Shown here piece by piece: positions 33,865 to 43,235 of a DNA stretch of 64,000 bases. The number at the start of each line of letters is the position of its first letter. Position 1 is the stretch's first letter. Under the pieces are notes generated by a model. It ran no database searches. It saw nothing but the letters and a program-made list of their open reading frames with translations, and had not been told where the DNA came from. The translations under genes and the position numbers were made by a program. The stretch lies in the NCBI GenBank assembly GCA_910576335.1, contig CAJTIU010000018.1, forward strand, positions 40,007-104,006, read 5' to 3'. This DNA is from Lachnospiraceae bacterium. GTDB lineage: Bacteria > Bacillota > Clostridia > Lachnospirales > Lachnospiraceae.

Positions 33865-34788
33865 ATGGACAAACCAGTGTTAGTGATTATGGCGGCGGGC
33901 ATGGGAAGCCGCTATGGAGGGCTGAAGCAGATTGACCCGGTAGACAGGGACGGACACATTATCATGGATTTTTCCATATATGATGCGAAGAGGGCAGGCT
34001 TCGAAAAGGTCATTTTCATTATTAAGAGGGAAAATGAGGAGGATTTTAAGAATACTATAGGAAGCCGTGTGGAGAAATATATGGAGGTGGCTTACACATA
34101 CCAGGAGCTTTCGGATCTTCCGGAGGGTTACCAGGTTCCGGAAGGCAGAGTAAAGCCCTGGGGGACTGCCCATGCGGTGCTTAGCTGTATCCATGAGATC
34201 GGCGGATCCTTTGCGGTGATTAATGCGGATGATTATTACGGTGCAGAAGCCTTTCAGCTTATTTACGATTATCTAGAAGGTCATCCGGATGATGAAAAAT
34301 ACCGCTATGCCATGGTAGGGTACGAGCTTGGCAATACGGTGACGGATAACGGTCATGTGGCCAGGGGAATCTGTGAGATGAATGAAAAGGGAGAGCTTGC
34401 GGGTATCCATGAGAGGACGAGGATTGAAAAGAGGGAGGGGGGCATCGCCTACTCGGAGGATGACGGGGCGACCTGGATTCCGGTTCCCGCTGATTCTACG
34501 GTTTCCATGAATATGTGGGGCTTTACGAAGAGTATTCTGAAGGAGATCCGGGATGGATTTCCGGCATTTCTTGATCAGGGGCTGAAGGAAAATCCTATGA
34601 AGTGTGAATATTTCCTGCCGGCGGTGGTGAGCGGGCTTCTGGGTGAGGGCCGTGCGGCTGCGGTGGTTCTTAAGTCGCCGGATAAATGGTACGGCATGAC
34701 GTATAAAGAGGATAAGCCGGTTGTTGCAGCGGCCATCCGGAGGATGAAGGATGAAGGCCTTTACCGGGAGCATCTGTGGGAGGAGTAA
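33865..34788 (+). CDS. nucleotidyltransferase (UTP--hexose-1-phosphate type) of the GNB/LNB pathway
   Basis: 307 aa. The N-terminal GXG-type nucleotide loop (MAAGMGSRYGGLKQIDPV) and FAVINADDYYG (metal-binding Asp) place it in the NTP-transferase family. In galacto-N-biose operons this family replaces or supplements Bifidobacterium LnpC, making UDP-hexoses from hexose-1-phosphates. ATG 33865 follows GGAGGGG; the TTG three bases earlier is less likely. Sits between phosphorylase and kinase, spaced 12 and 3 bases from them, so clearly one operon. Confidence 0.85.
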   Translation: MDKPVLVIMAAGMGSRYGGLKQIDPVDRDGHIIMDFSIYDAKRAGFEKVIFIIKRENEEDFKNTIGSRVEKYMEVAYTYQELSDLPEGYQVPEGRVKPWGTAHAVLSCIHEIGGSFAVINADDYYGAEAFQLIYDYLEGHPDDEKYRYAMVGYELGNTVTDNGHVARGICEMNEKGELAGIHERTRIEKREGGIAYSEDDGATWIPVPADSTVSMNMWGFTKSILKEIRDGFPAFLDQGLKENPMKCEYFLPAVVSGLLGEGRAAAVVLKSPDKWYGMTYKEDKPVVAAAIRRMKDEGLYREHLWEE

Positions 34789-34791
34789 TGT

Positions 34792-35883
34792 ATGCTGAAT
34801 GAAGTGATAGAGAGATTCAGGTTCCAGGGAAGGCTTGTGGATCAGAGACCCTATGGCAGCGGGCATATAAATGACACATACCTCCTCACCTTTGAGAACG
34901 GGAATGAAGAGCCTGGCCGCGCGATTCTGCAGAGAATGAATAAAAATGTATTTCCGAAGCCCGCTGCGCTTATGGAGAATATTATGAATGTAACGGCATA
35001 CCTGCGGGGAAAGATCCTGGAGAACGGGGGCGATCCGGAGAGGGAGACGCTGAATGTGATCCCCACAAAGGACGGGGAAGCCTGTTATGTGGATGCGAAA
35101 GGAGATTACTGGCGCTCCTATGTATTTATAACAGACGCCACCAGCTATGACCAGGTGGAGGATCCGGAGCATTTTTACCAGAGTGCGGTTGCTTTCGGAA
35201 GATTTCAGAGACTTCTGTCGGACTATCCGGCTGATACGCTGCATGAGATCATTGAGGGTTTCCATGACACAAGAGCAAGATATTCCTTGTTTGAAAAGGC
35301 GGTCAGGGAGGACCAGATGGGCAGGGCGGCGTCGGTCATGCGTGAGATTGAATTCCTGCGTGAGCGAAAGAGTGTGGCGGACTGCTTTGGCGAACTTCTT
35401 GACAAGGGAGAGATTCCTTTACGCGTTACTCACAATGACACGAAGCTTAACAACATCATGATTGACAATCAGACCGGGAAAGGAATCTGTGTCATTGACC
35501 TGGACACGGTTATGCCGGGGCTTGTGATGAATGATTTTGGGGATTCCATTCGTTTCGGAGCCAGTACTGCGGCGGAGGATGAGCAGGATTTAAGCCGGGT
35601 GTCCTGCAGCATGGAGCTGTTTGAACTGTATGCGCGGGGATTCATGAAAGGCTGCGGCAGAAGTCTTACAGAGCGCGAGATCCAGCTTATGCCTATGGGT
35701 GCGAAGGTGATGACCTATGAGTGCGGGATGCGTTTTCTTACTGATTACCTTGAGGGAGATACGTATTTTAAGATTCACAGGGAGCATCAGAACCTGGACC
35801 GGTGCCGGACTCAGCTTAAGCTGGTTGAAGATATGGAAAAAAAGTGGTATACTATGCAGGAGATCATTAACAAATGCAAATAG
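34792..35883 (+). CDS. nahK: N-acetylhexosamine 1-kinase (phosphotransferase family)
   Basis: 363 aa of the aminoglycoside-phosphotransferase/choline-kinase fold. Early residues YGSGHINDTYLL form the nucleotide-binding part. THNDTKLNNIMIDNQTGKG carries the catalytic Asp and Asn, and VIDLDTVMPG the metal-binding DxD-like segment. In this context it phosphorylates the GlcNAc or GalNAc released by the phosphorylase at C1, the NahK/LnpB step. The start is 3 bases after the previous stop. Strong contextual and motif support. Confidence 0.9.
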   Translation: MLNEVIERFRFQGRLVDQRPYGSGHINDTYLLTFENGNEEPGRAILQRMNKNVFPKPAALMENIMNVTAYLRGKILENGGDPERETLNVIPTKDGEACYVDAKGDYWRSYVFITDATSYDQVEDPEHFYQSAVAFGRFQRLLSDYPADTLHEIIEGFHDTRARYSLFEKAVREDQMGRAASVMREIEFLRERKSVADCFGELLDKGEIPLRVTHNDTKLNNIMIDNQTGKGICVIDLDTVMPGLVMNDFGDSIRFGASTAAEDEQDLSRVSCSMELFELYARGFMKGCGRSLTEREIQLMPMGAKVMTYECGMRFLTDYLEGDTYFKIHREHQNLDRCRTQLKLVEDMEKKWYTMQEIINKCK

Positions 35884-35901
35884 TCAGGAGGCGTAAATAG
35901 C

Positions 35902-36921
35902 ATGGCAAAGATATTGATCACTGGCGGCGCGGGCTATATAGGGAGTCACACCGCACTGGAACTTTTAAACGAAGGCTATGAGGTAGTAATCTACGACAAT
36001 CTCGGCAATTCTTCCAGAGAGTCCATCAAGAGAGTGGAGGAACTAACGGGAAAGAGTATGAGCTTCTATGAGGGAGACGTACTGGATGCCCCGTCTCTTA
36101 CAGCGATGTTTGAGAAGGAGAAGGTTGACGCGGTGATCCACTGCGCGGCGCTTAAGGCTGTCGGAGAGTCCGTGAGAAAGCCACTGGAGTATTACCATAA
36201 TAACATTACCGGAACTCTGACGCTTATGGACGTGATGCGTAAGGTGGGAGTGAAGAATATCGTATTCAGCTCTTCCGCGACGGTTTATGGAAGTCCGGAG
36301 GTTATGCCGATCACAGAGGACTGTGTAAAGGGACAGTGCACGAACCCATACGGGTGGACAAAGTCTATGATGGAGCAGATCATGACTGACCTGCAGAAAT
36401 CAGACCCGGAATGGAACGTAATCCTTCTTAGGTATTTCAACCCGGTAGGAGCCCACAAGAGCGGCCGTATCGGCGAGGATCCGAAGGGAATCCCGAATAA
36501 TCTGATGCCGTATATCTCACAGGTAGCGGTAGGAAAACTTGAAAAGCTGGGTGTGTTCGGAGATGATTATGATACACCGGACGGAACCGGTGTGCGTGAT
36601 TATATTCATGTGGTTGACCTGGCGGTGGGACATGTGAAAGCCATTAATTATATCTTTACGAATCCTGGACTGGATGTGATTAACCTGGGAACCGGCGTGG
36701 GATATTCTGTGCTCGACATGGTGAAGGCATTCTCCAAGGCATGCGGAAAAGAGATTCCGTATGAGATTAAGCCGAGAAGAGCAGGAGATATTGCCATGTG
36801 CTATGCAGATCCGGCAAAGGCGCTTAAGGTTCTTGGATGGAAGGCGGAGCATGGACTGGACGAGATGTGTGAGGACACCTGGCGGTGGCAGAGCGCAAAT
36901 CCGAATGGATATATACTGTAA
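35902..36921 (+). CDS. galE: UDP-glucose 4-epimerase
   Basis: 339 aa short-chain dehydrogenase-type epimerase that interconverts UDP-Gal/UDP-Glc and often UDP-GalNAc/UDP-GlcNAc. NAD-binding GGAGYIGSH at residues 8-16, catalytic Ser in FSSSATVYG, Tyr and Lys in [10 protein letters not shown], and [10 protein letters not shown], all standard GalE. AGGAGG precedes the ATG. Last gene of the operon; it closes the pathway by recycling the UDP-sugar needed by the transferase. A terminator follows. Confidence 0.96.
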   Translation: MAKILITGGAGYIGSHTALELLNEGYEVVIYDNLGNSSRESIKRVEELTGKSMSFYEGDVLDAPSLTAMFEKEKVDAVIHCAALKAVGESVRKPLEYYHNNITGTLTLMDVMRKVGVKNIVFSSSATVYGSPEVMPITEDCVKGQCTNPYGWTKSMMEQIMTDLQKSDPEWNVILLRYFNPVGAHKSGRIGEDPKGIPNNLMPYISQVAVGKLEKLGVFGDDYDTPDGTGVRDYIHVVDLAVGHVKAINYIFTNPGLDVINLGTGVGYSVLDMVKAFSKACGKEIPYEIKPRRAGDIAMCYADPAKALKVLGWKAEHGLDEMCEDTWRWQSANPNGYIL

Positions 36922-36957
36922 CTTAAACTTTCTTTTTTCCTGAAAAGATGATATAAT

Positions 36958-36987
36958 AAACCTACTGTGGCATGCGGTAGGTTTTTT
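36958..36987 (+). terminator. intrinsic terminator after galE
   Basis: AAACCTAC, loop, GGTAGG then six T. Thirty-seven bases after the galE stop. A short MITE-end-like sequence (TTACTGTGAACGGATTGAAT) overlaps its T-run. Confidence 0.85.
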
Positions 36988-37031
36988 ACTGTGAACGGAT
37001 TGAATAGTATCAGTTTTTGAGGATTGACAGA

Positions 37032-39110
37032 ATGGAAAAAAAGAAGAAGGCGATGAAAAAAACAAATAAAAAAGTACGGCTGAAAGGGCAGCTGCGTATG
37101 TATATGCAGTGGCCGGTTGTTATGGCGGTGCTACTGATTGCGATGAATATCTGGGTATACCGGATTGACAGGAAGGCGGGTATTCTGCTTCTGCTCTTTG
37201 TGGGGATCTATATTGTTGCAACAGGCATTCTGTATTTTTACAGTAAATCTTTGATCGTCAAGGATCTGGTGGAGTTCGCCGCCCAGTACGGCGTTGTGCA
37301 GAATACGCTTCTCAGGGAGCTTGCAGTTCCTTATGCAATTCTTTTGGAGGACGGCAAGATCGTGTGGAAGAACAGCCAGTTTGACCAGGTGCTTGGAGAA
37401 AGGGCGCTGATGGATCCATATCTGAGTAAGCATATGCCAGAGCTCAATCAGAGTATTTTCCCGAAGGAAGAGCATGATGTAGTAGAGATGGATGTATATT
37501 ATGAGGACCGGGAGTACAAGGCTGAGCTTCGGAGAGTGTCTGTAGAGGGATTTAACGAGACAGAGAAGCTATTAGAGCTGCCTGCGGAAAAGGAATACTT
37601 TGTTGCAGTCTATTTGCAGGATGTGACAGAGCTGAACCATTATATTAAGGAAAATGAGGAGCAGCGTCTGGTTGCAGGACTGATTTATATTGACAATTAT
37701 GATGAGGTGATCACTAGTGTGGAGGAGGTGCGTCAGTCTCTGCTTGTTGCCCTGGTGGACCGGAAGATCAATCAGTATATTGCAAAGGTTGACGGAATTG
37801 TAAAGAAGATTGAGACAGATAAATATTTTATTGTAATTAAGAGACAGTATTTTAAAGTGTTGGAGGAGGATAAGTTCTCTTTGCTTGAAGATGTGAAATC
37901 AATTAATATAGGAAATTCGATTTCCACAACCTTAAGCATCGGACTGGGGCTGAGCCCGGAAGGATACTCACAGAGTAATAATTATGCCCGCGTTGCAATT
38001 GATCTTGCTCTTGCGAGAGGCGGAGATCAGGCAGTTATTAAGGATAACCGGGGGATTACTTACTTTGGAGGAAAGAGGGAGCAGACTTCGAAGAATACAC
38101 GTGTAAAGGCCCGCGTAAAGGCAGAAGCTCTCCGGGAATTTATCACGGTGAAGGATACGATTTTTGTTATGGGGCATAAGTTTATGGATGCGGATTCCTT
38201 CGGGGCGGCAATCGGAATCTGCCGGGCGGCAATTGCACTTGGCAAGAGGGGACACATCATCATTAATGAAGTGTCAGCATCCCTGCGTCCGCTCTATAAC
38301 CTGTATATTGAGGCATCCTCATATCCGGATGATCTGTTTCTGACCTCGGCACAGGCCATTGATATGGCAGATGAGAATTCGCTGGTAATTGTAGTGGATA
38401 CGAACCGGCCGAAGATGACGGAGTGTGAAGAGCTTCTTCATATTGCGAAGACAATTGTTGTTCTGGATCATCACAGGCAGAGCAGTGACAATATAGACAG
38501 CGCGCTTCTGTCGTATATTGAGCCTTATGCATCGTCTGCATGTGAGATGGTGGCAGAGGTGCTGCAGTATATTGTAGATGATGTGAAGATACCGAGCATG
38601 GAGGCGAGCAGCATGTATGCAGGTATTATGATTGATACGAATAATTTTGTGAGCCGTACTGGCGTCCGGACCTTTGAAGCGGCAGCATTTTTAAGGAGAA
38701 GCGGTGCGGATATTACACAGGTGCGCAAGATGTTCCGGGATGATATAGAGGCTTATCGCGCAAAGGCGGCGATTATCAGCAGTGCAGAAGTTTACCAGGA
38801 CAAGTTTGCAATTGCCAGAGGTGAGAATCTTCATATAGAGAGTCCGACAATTGTGGGCGCCCAGGCAGCGAATGAGCTGCTGGATATCAGCCAGATCAAG
38901 GCGTCTTTTGTTCTTACAGAATATAATGGAAGAATATATATCAGCGCCCGTTCCATTGATGAGGTGAATGTTCAGATCATTATGGAGAAGTTAGGCGGCG
39001 GCGGACACATGAATGCTTCAGGTGCACAGTTTGACCATACCGATATGAGAAGGGCAATGGCAAGCCTTAAGTTCGTACTGGATGACATGTTAAAGAAGGG
39101 AGATATTTAA
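37032..39110 (+). CDS. gdpP: cyclic-di-AMP phosphodiesterase GdpP
   Basis: 692 aa from ATG 37032 (GAGG 9 bases upstream; the TTG at 37017 overlaps it). Two N-terminal membrane helices (about 25-70), a PAS region, a degenerate GGDEF domain (about 205-340), then DHH/DHHA1 domains. MGHKFMDADSFGAA, VVVDTN, VVLDHHRQ and GGGGHMNASGAQ supply the metal-binding and catalytic residues. It hydrolyses c-di-AMP to pApA and so controls wall and osmotic balance. It is followed one base later by rplI and then dnaB, the conserved Firmicutes order. Confidence 0.95.
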   Translation: MEKKKKAMKKTNKKVRLKGQLRMYMQWPVVMAVLLIAMNIWVYRIDRKAGILLLLFVGIYIVATGILYFYSKSLIVKDLVEFAAQYGVVQNTLLRELAVPYAILLEDGKIVWKNSQFDQVLGERALMDPYLSKHMPELNQSIFPKEEHDVVEMDVYYEDREYKAELRRVSVEGFNETEKLLELPAEKEYFVAVYLQDVTELNHYIKENEEQRLVAGLIYIDNYDEVITSVEEVRQSLLVALVDRKINQYIAKVDGIVKKIETDKYFIVIKRQYFKVLEEDKFSLLEDVKSINIGNSISTTLSIGLGLSPEGYSQSNNYARVAIDLALARGGDQAVIKDNRGITYFGGKREQTSKNTRVKARVKAEALREFITVKDTIFVMGHKFMDADSFGAAIGICRAAIALGKRGHIIINEVSASLRPLYNLYIEASSYPDDLFLTSAQAIDMADENSLVIVVDTNRPKMTECEELLHIAKTIVVLDHHRQSSDNIDSALLSYIEPYASSACEMVAEVLQYIVDDVKIPSMEASSMYAGIMIDTNNFVSRTGVRTFEAAAFLRRSGADITQVRKMFRDDIEAYRAKAAIISSAEVYQDKFAIARGENLHIESPTIVGAQAANELLDISQIKASFVLTEYNGRIYISARSIDEVNVQIIMEKLGGGGHMNASGAQFDHTDMRRAMASLKFVLDDMLKKGDI

Positions 39111-39111
39111 G

Positions 39112-39561
39112 ATGAAGGTAATATTAACAGAGGATGTAAAATCGCTTGGAAAAAAGGGGGATATTGTGGAGGTAAGCGACGGCTATGCAAGAAACTTTAT
39201 CCTGAAGACAAAGAAGGGTATGGAGGCCAACAGTAAGAATCTGAATGAGCTGAAGCTTAAGAAGGCCAATGATGAAAAGCACGCACAGGCACAGTATGAG
39301 GCGGCAAAGACGCTGGGAGAAAAGGTAGAAGCAGGGAAGATTGCGATGTCTATTAAGACCGGAGAGGGCGGAAAGGCATTTGGCTCCATTTCCTCAAAGG
39401 AAATTGCAGCAGAGGTAAAGGAACAGTTAGGCCTTGACATTGATAAGAAAAAGATTCAGCTAAAAGAGAACATTAAGGTTCTTGGTACGCATGAGGTGCC
39501 GGTTAAGCTGCATCCAAAGGTTACGGTGAAGCTTACGGTATCTGTAACAGAGGAGGCCTGA
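39112..39561 (+). CDS. rplI: 50S ribosomal protein L9
   Basis: 149 aa. The N-terminal L9 signature MKVILTEDVKSLGKKGD and VSDGYARNFIL is followed by a long connecting helix (45-75) and the C-terminal domain (FGSISSKEIAAEVKEQLG). Binds 23S rRNA in the large subunit. The start is one base past the gdpP stop with GGGAG inside gdpP, so the genes are coupled. Confidence 0.98.
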   Translation: MKVILTEDVKSLGKKGDIVEVSDGYARNFILKTKKGMEANSKNLNELKLKKANDEKHAQAQYEAAKTLGEKVEAGKIAMSIKTGEGGKAFGSISSKEIAAEVKEQLGLDIDKKKIQLKENIKVLGTHEVPVKLHPKVTVKLTVSVTEEA

Positions 39562-39586
39562 TCTGTTTCGCATAGGAGAGTGATGT

Positions 39587-40927
39587 ATGGAAGAGGCACT
39601 CATTAAAAGAGTCATGCCCCACAGTATTGAGGCAGAGCAGGCGGTATTAGGCGCTATGCTGATGGATAAAGATGCAGTTGTGGCGGCATCAGAGCTTATA
39701 AGCGGCAGGGACTTTTATCAGACGGCCTATGGTGTGGTTTTTGATTCGATCATTGAGCTTTTTAATGAAGGAAAGCCGGTGGATCTCGTCACACTAAAGG
39801 AACGCCTGAAGGAAAAGGAGGTTCCTCCGGAGGTGGCGAGTCTTGAATTCGCAAGAGAGCTTCTGGACGCTGTTTCTACTTCTGCAAATATAAAATACTA
39901 TGCAGAGATTGTATCTGATAAATCTTTGATGCGCAGGCTTATAAAGCTGAATGATGATATTTCGAATACCTGCTATGCAGGAAAGGAGCCGCTGGAGGCG
40001 ATTCTGGAGACAACTGAGAAGTCTGTTTTCGAGCTTCTGCAGCGGAGAAATACCGGAGATTATGTCCCGATTAAGGACATTGTCCTGAATGCTTTGGACC
40101 GGATTGAAAAAGCATCGAAGAATAAAGGAACAGTGACCGGAATTCCGACAGGCTTCATTGATCTGGATTATAAGCTGTCGGGTCTGCAGCCGTCTGATCT
40201 GGTACTGGTTGCAGCCAGGCCTTCTATGGGTAAGACGGCTTTTGTGCTAAATATTGCCCAGTATATTGCGTTTAAAAAGGAAAAGGGCGTGGCAGTGTTC
40301 TCTTTGGAGATGTCGAAGGAGCAGCTTGTAAATCGTCTCTTTTCACTGGAATCCCAGGTGGATGCACAGGCGCTGCGTACGGGAAATCTGAAGGACTCTG
40401 ACTGGGAGAAGCTGATTGAGGGAGCCGGGATTATTGGAAGATCAAACCTGATCATTGATGATACGCCCGGAATTTCCGTGTCGGAGCTTCGCTCTAAGTG
40501 CCGGAAGTATAAGCTGGAGCATGATATACAGATCATTATCATTGACTATCTGCAGCTTATGACAGGAAGGGTCGGCGGACGTGCTGAGTCGAGACAGCAG
40601 GAGATCTCGGATATATCCCGTTCCCTAAAGGCGCTTGCAAGAGAGCTTAATGTTCCGGTTGTCGCCCTCTCACAGCTCAGCCGTGCAGTGGAGTCAAGAC
40701 CGGATAAAAGACCGATGCTGTCTGATCTGCGGGAATCCGGCGCGATTGAGCAGGATGCAGATGTGGTAATGTTTATTTACCGTGATGAATATTATAATAA
40801 GGATACAGAGTACAAAAGGCAGGCAGAGATTATTATCGCAAAACAAAGAAACGGTCCTGTAGGGACCGTTAATCTCGCATGGCTTGCCGAGTATACGAAG
40901 TTCGCAAATCTAAGCCGGCAGGAATAG
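39587..40927 (+). CDS. dnaB: replicative DNA helicase DnaB
   Basis: 446 aa. N-terminal primase-interacting domain (MPHSIEAEQAVLGAML), then a RecA-like hexameric motor: Walker A ARPSMGKTAFVLN (near 207-219), VFSLEMSKEQL, Walker B IIIDYLQLM, and SDLRESGAIEQDADVVMFIYR. Unwinds DNA ahead of the replisome. Downstream of rplI in the conserved order. Its last 18 bases overlap the end of the convergent gene at 40910. Confidence 0.98.
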   Translation: MEEALIKRVMPHSIEAEQAVLGAMLMDKDAVVAASELISGRDFYQTAYGVVFDSIIELFNEGKPVDLVTLKERLKEKEVPPEVASLEFARELLDAVSTSANIKYYAEIVSDKSLMRRLIKLNDDISNTCYAGKEPLEAILETTEKSVFELLQRRNTGDYVPIKDIVLNALDRIEKASKNKGTVTGIPTGFIDLDYKLSGLQPSDLVLVAARPSMGKTAFVLNIAQYIAFKKEKGVAVFSLEMSKEQLVNRLFSLESQVDAQALRTGNLKDSDWEKLIEGAGIIGRSNLIIDDTPGISVSELRSKCRKYKLEHDIQIIIIDYLQLMTGRVGGRAESRQQEISDISRSLKALARELNVPVVALSQLSRAVESRPDKRPMLSDLRESGAIEQDADVVMFIYRDEYYNKDTEYKRQAEIIIAKQRNGPVGTVNLAWLAEYTKFANLSRQE

Positions 40928-41272
40928 ACGTTTAAGCTTTTCGACTGGACTACTCTGGGCTGCAGACTTCCGAAAGGATTGCTGCTGCCTGATGAGCTGG
41001 TCCAGTTTTTTAAACTGCTCGTCCTCCTGCCGCTCCTTGGCATCCAGGAGAAAGGACATCTCTTTACTGAACATGGCAAGCAGCACTTCGTTATTATTTT
41101 CCAGCATTCGTTTCATATGCAGCTGTTCCCGGGTTCTTTTGATATCGGGGATCAATCCCTTTAGCTCTTCAAACGGGATTCCCTGCTCGTACAGTTCTTT
41201 GAGGCAGCCGTACAATCTGGCATCATCTTTGGTTTCCAGCTTCAGCTGTTCAAGCGCATTTGCATTTCCCAT
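40910..41272 (-). CDS. hypothetical coiled-coil-like protein (120 aa)
   Basis: Soluble and strongly helical, rich in Glu, Lys, Leu and Gln, with no membrane segment (LYEQGIPFEELKGLIP, KERQEDEQFKKLDQLIRQQQ). AAGGGGGT lies 8 bases before the ATG. It converges on dnaB and overlaps its end. Length and composition suggest a structural or partner protein, perhaps DNA-associated, but I do not recognise a domain. Confidence 0.65.
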   Translation of the reverse strand: MGNANALEQLKLETKDDARLYGCLKELYEQGIPFEELKGLIPDIKRTREQLHMKRMLENNNEVLLAMFSKEMSFLLDAKERQEDEQFKKLDQLIRQQQSFRKSAAQSSPVEKLKRLFLPA

Positions 41273-41458
41273 AATAAAAACCCCCTTATTTTTGAATCAT
41301 TAGGCTTGTCTCCATACAGGATAACACAAATCTATGAAAAAGAACGTCAAAAATGGTCGGAGGTGGAAATATTTCTCGCAGCAGTAAACACCCTCGCTTC
41401 GCTGGGACAGACCCTGCACAGGTCTACTGAGCAGGACAGTTTCTCATCGTAAAATGCA

Positions 41459-41489
41459 GCGAATCCGGCAGAGCCGGATTCGCCTTTAG
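41459..41489 (-). terminator. hairpin after the ferredoxin gene
   Basis: Perfect 11-base stem GCGAATCCGGC / GCCGGATTCGC with a 3-base loop, about 20 bases past the ferredoxin stop on the minus strand. Followed by TGCATTTT. Confidence 0.7.
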
Positions 41490-41505
41490 ATATGTTTTTC
41501 GTTCA

Positions 41506-41676
41506 TTAGCCCTGGGAAATAGCTCCTGTTGGGCACTGAGCCGCACATGCGCCGCAATCTACACAAGCGTCAGCATCAATCTCATAATGATCTGCGCCCT
41601 GAGCAATAGCGCCTACTGGACATTCAGCTTCGCAAGCTCCACAGCTTACACATTCGTCACTAATTACGTGTGCCAT
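41506..41676 (-). CDS. 2[4Fe-4S] ferredoxin
   Basis: 56-aa clostridial-type ferredoxin, a cytosolic electron carrier for fermentative oxidoreductases. Two CxxCxxCxxxCP motifs: CVSCGACEAECP (9-20) and CVDCGACAAQCP (37-48), with the usual two-fold pseudo-symmetry. I start at ATG 41676 (MAHVISDECV) because AAGGAGG lies 8-14 bases upstream; the longer frame adds non-conserved residues. Confidence 0.97.
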   Translation of the reverse strand: MAHVISDECVSCGACEAECPVGAIAQGADHYEIDADACVDCGACAAQCPTGAISQG

Positions 41677-41862
41677 TGGTATGTACCTCCTTTTTTTATA
41701 GAGCATTTCCTTTCTGAAAGCGCTCTTCTATACCATATAATAATACAAAAGGACAAAATATACAAGTAAAAATCATGGTCAAAATTAAGTACAGAAAAAA
41801 TTAAGAAATTTTTCACCAAATCAAAAAGAAATTGGTGTATAGTGGTTTATGGAAAAAAGTTA
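41677..41862. other. AT-rich spacer
   Basis: Holds the ferredoxin promoter region on the minus strand. I see no gene. Confidence 0.4.
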
Positions 41863-42008
41863 GTTACTATTCACGGGTCAGGAATGCGCTGAACTGCGCA
41901 TTCCGTAAGAACATGATGCAGGAGTGAGGGGTGGTTTTTGCGTAGAAAAACCTGGAATGCCGCCCCGAATCGTTATTATGAGCGGACGGTTAGTCCGTGA
42001 ATAGTAAC
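41863..42008. repeat. GTTAC MITE with exact 8-bp target duplication (146 bp)
   Basis: GTTACTATTCACGGGTCAGG to GTTAGTCCGTGAATAGTAAC, flanked on both sides by AAAAGTTA (41855-41862 and 42009-42016). Internal palindrome GGAATGCGCTGAACTGCGCATTCC. The cleanest evidence that this family transposes. Confidence 0.9.
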
Positions 42009-42047
42009 AAAAGTTATTCTGAACAACATACAATGGGAGGAGTCATT

Positions 42048-43235
42048 ATGAAGAAGAGTTGGAGTCTGATAGTACTTATTATATGTCTGATACTGGTAAT
42101 CTGTGCATGTGCTTCCAAAGAAATGGAAGAGCATAAGACAGAAGCTGAGAAAAAGCTGGAGATTACAGAAGAGACAGGGGACGTCGTTGGAAAGAAGGAT
42201 GAGAAAGAGTATCAGAGCCGGCTGGATGCCATTGAGCCTTCTGCATACCGGGATGTTTCCGGTCTAAAGCCAGAGGCAGGTTCTTATTTTTCAATTATTG
42301 GGAAAAGCGGAGAAGGAGAGTACTGGGAGCAGGTAAAAAAGGGCGCTGAACAGGCAGCAGCTGATATCAATGCGGAGCTTGGCTATAAGGGAAAAGATGA
42401 GATCAAGGTAACCTACAGCGGTCCGGCAGTGGCGGGTAGTGTGGATGAACAGGTGAATATCCTAGATGAGGAGCTTGCAAGGTATCCCCTTGGCGTTAGC
42501 ATTTCCATAGTAGATACCCAGGCATGCGGCGTGCAGTTTGACCTTGCATCAGGAAATGGCATCCCAATTGTGGCATTCGATTCGGGAAGCGACTATCCCG
42601 GCCTGATGGCAACTGTCTCTACCGATAACCGGGGAACTGCGCAGATGGCAGCCGACAGGATGGCAGAGCTTGCAGGAAGTACAGGCGAGGTGCTTGTATT
42701 TGTCCAGGATTCAAAATCCCTGTCTGCAAGAGAACGTGAGCTTGGATTTACAGAGAGACTGGCCGAAGCATATCCGGGAATCACAGTTGCAGAGGTATAC
42801 CATATGGATCAGCTGGAGGAGATGCAGAAGAAGCTTGCAAAAGAAAAGAAAATAAAGAATCCGGAAGAGGTCACAGAGGAACAGGTCATTGACGAGATCC
42901 TAAAGAGGCATCCGGAAATAAAGGGCGTATTTGCAGCAGATGGAACAGCAGTAATGTCAGCCCTGGCTGCCCTGGACCGGGCAGAGAAAAAAAGCGTTGC
43001 CCTGATTGGCTATGACAGTAATAAGGACGAGCTGGAAGCCTTGAAAAATGGCGAGATAGATGGCCTGATTGTACAGAATCCATTCGGTATGGGTTATGCG
43101 TCTGTTATAGCCTCTGCAAGAGCCGCTCTTTCTATGGGGAATGAAGCCTATATTAATACATCAGTCATGTGGGTAACCAGGGATAATCTTGACAGCAAAG
43201 AGGTAAAGAGCTGGTTGGGGACGGGGCATTTTTAA
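42048..43235 (+). CDS. sugar ABC transporter substrate-binding lipoprotein
   Basis: 395 aa from ATG 42048 (GGGAGG upstream; the longer frame starts inside the MITE). Lipoprotein signal with a Cys near residue 18-20 (LILVICACAS), then a type-1 periplasmic binding protein of the ribose/galactose type (YFSIIGKSGEGEYWEQVKKG, VAFDSGSDYPGLMATVSTDN, VFAADGTAVMSAL, ALIGYDSNKDELEAL). No permease or ATPase is adjacent. It may feed a distant transporter or act as a sensor for the two-component system encoded next door. The last residues (LGTGHF) and stop are supplied by the palindrome at 43217. Confidence 0.88.
   Translation: MKKSWSLIVLIICLILVICACASKEMEEHKTEAEKKLEITEETGDVVGKKDEKEYQSRLDAIEPSAYRDVSGLKPEAGSYFSIIGKSGEGEYWEQVKKGAEQAAADINAELGYKGKDEIKVTYSGPAVAGSVDEQVNILDEELARYPLGVSISIVDTQACGVQFDLASGNGIPIVAFDSGSDYPGLMATVSTDNRGTAQMAADRMAELAGSTGEVLVFVQDSKSLSARERELGFTERLAEAYPGITVAEVYHMDQLEEMQKKLAKEKKIKNPEEVTEEQVIDEILKRHPEIKGVFAADGTAVMSALAALDRAEKKSVALIGYDSNKDELEALKNGEIDGLIVQNPFGMGYASVIASARAALSMGNEAYINTSVMWVTRDNLDSKEVKSWLGTGHF

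Noticed and set aside
34273..35265. 330-codon minus-strand frame across the nucleotidyltransferase and kinase genes
   Set aside because: Shadow of two well-supported plus-strand genes; rich in His, Arg and Ile as expected of antisense frames.
40846..40876. Hairpin ACGGTCCTGTAGGGACCGT as dnaB terminator
   Set aside because: It lies well inside the dnaB coding region, about 50 bases before the stop, with no T-run.
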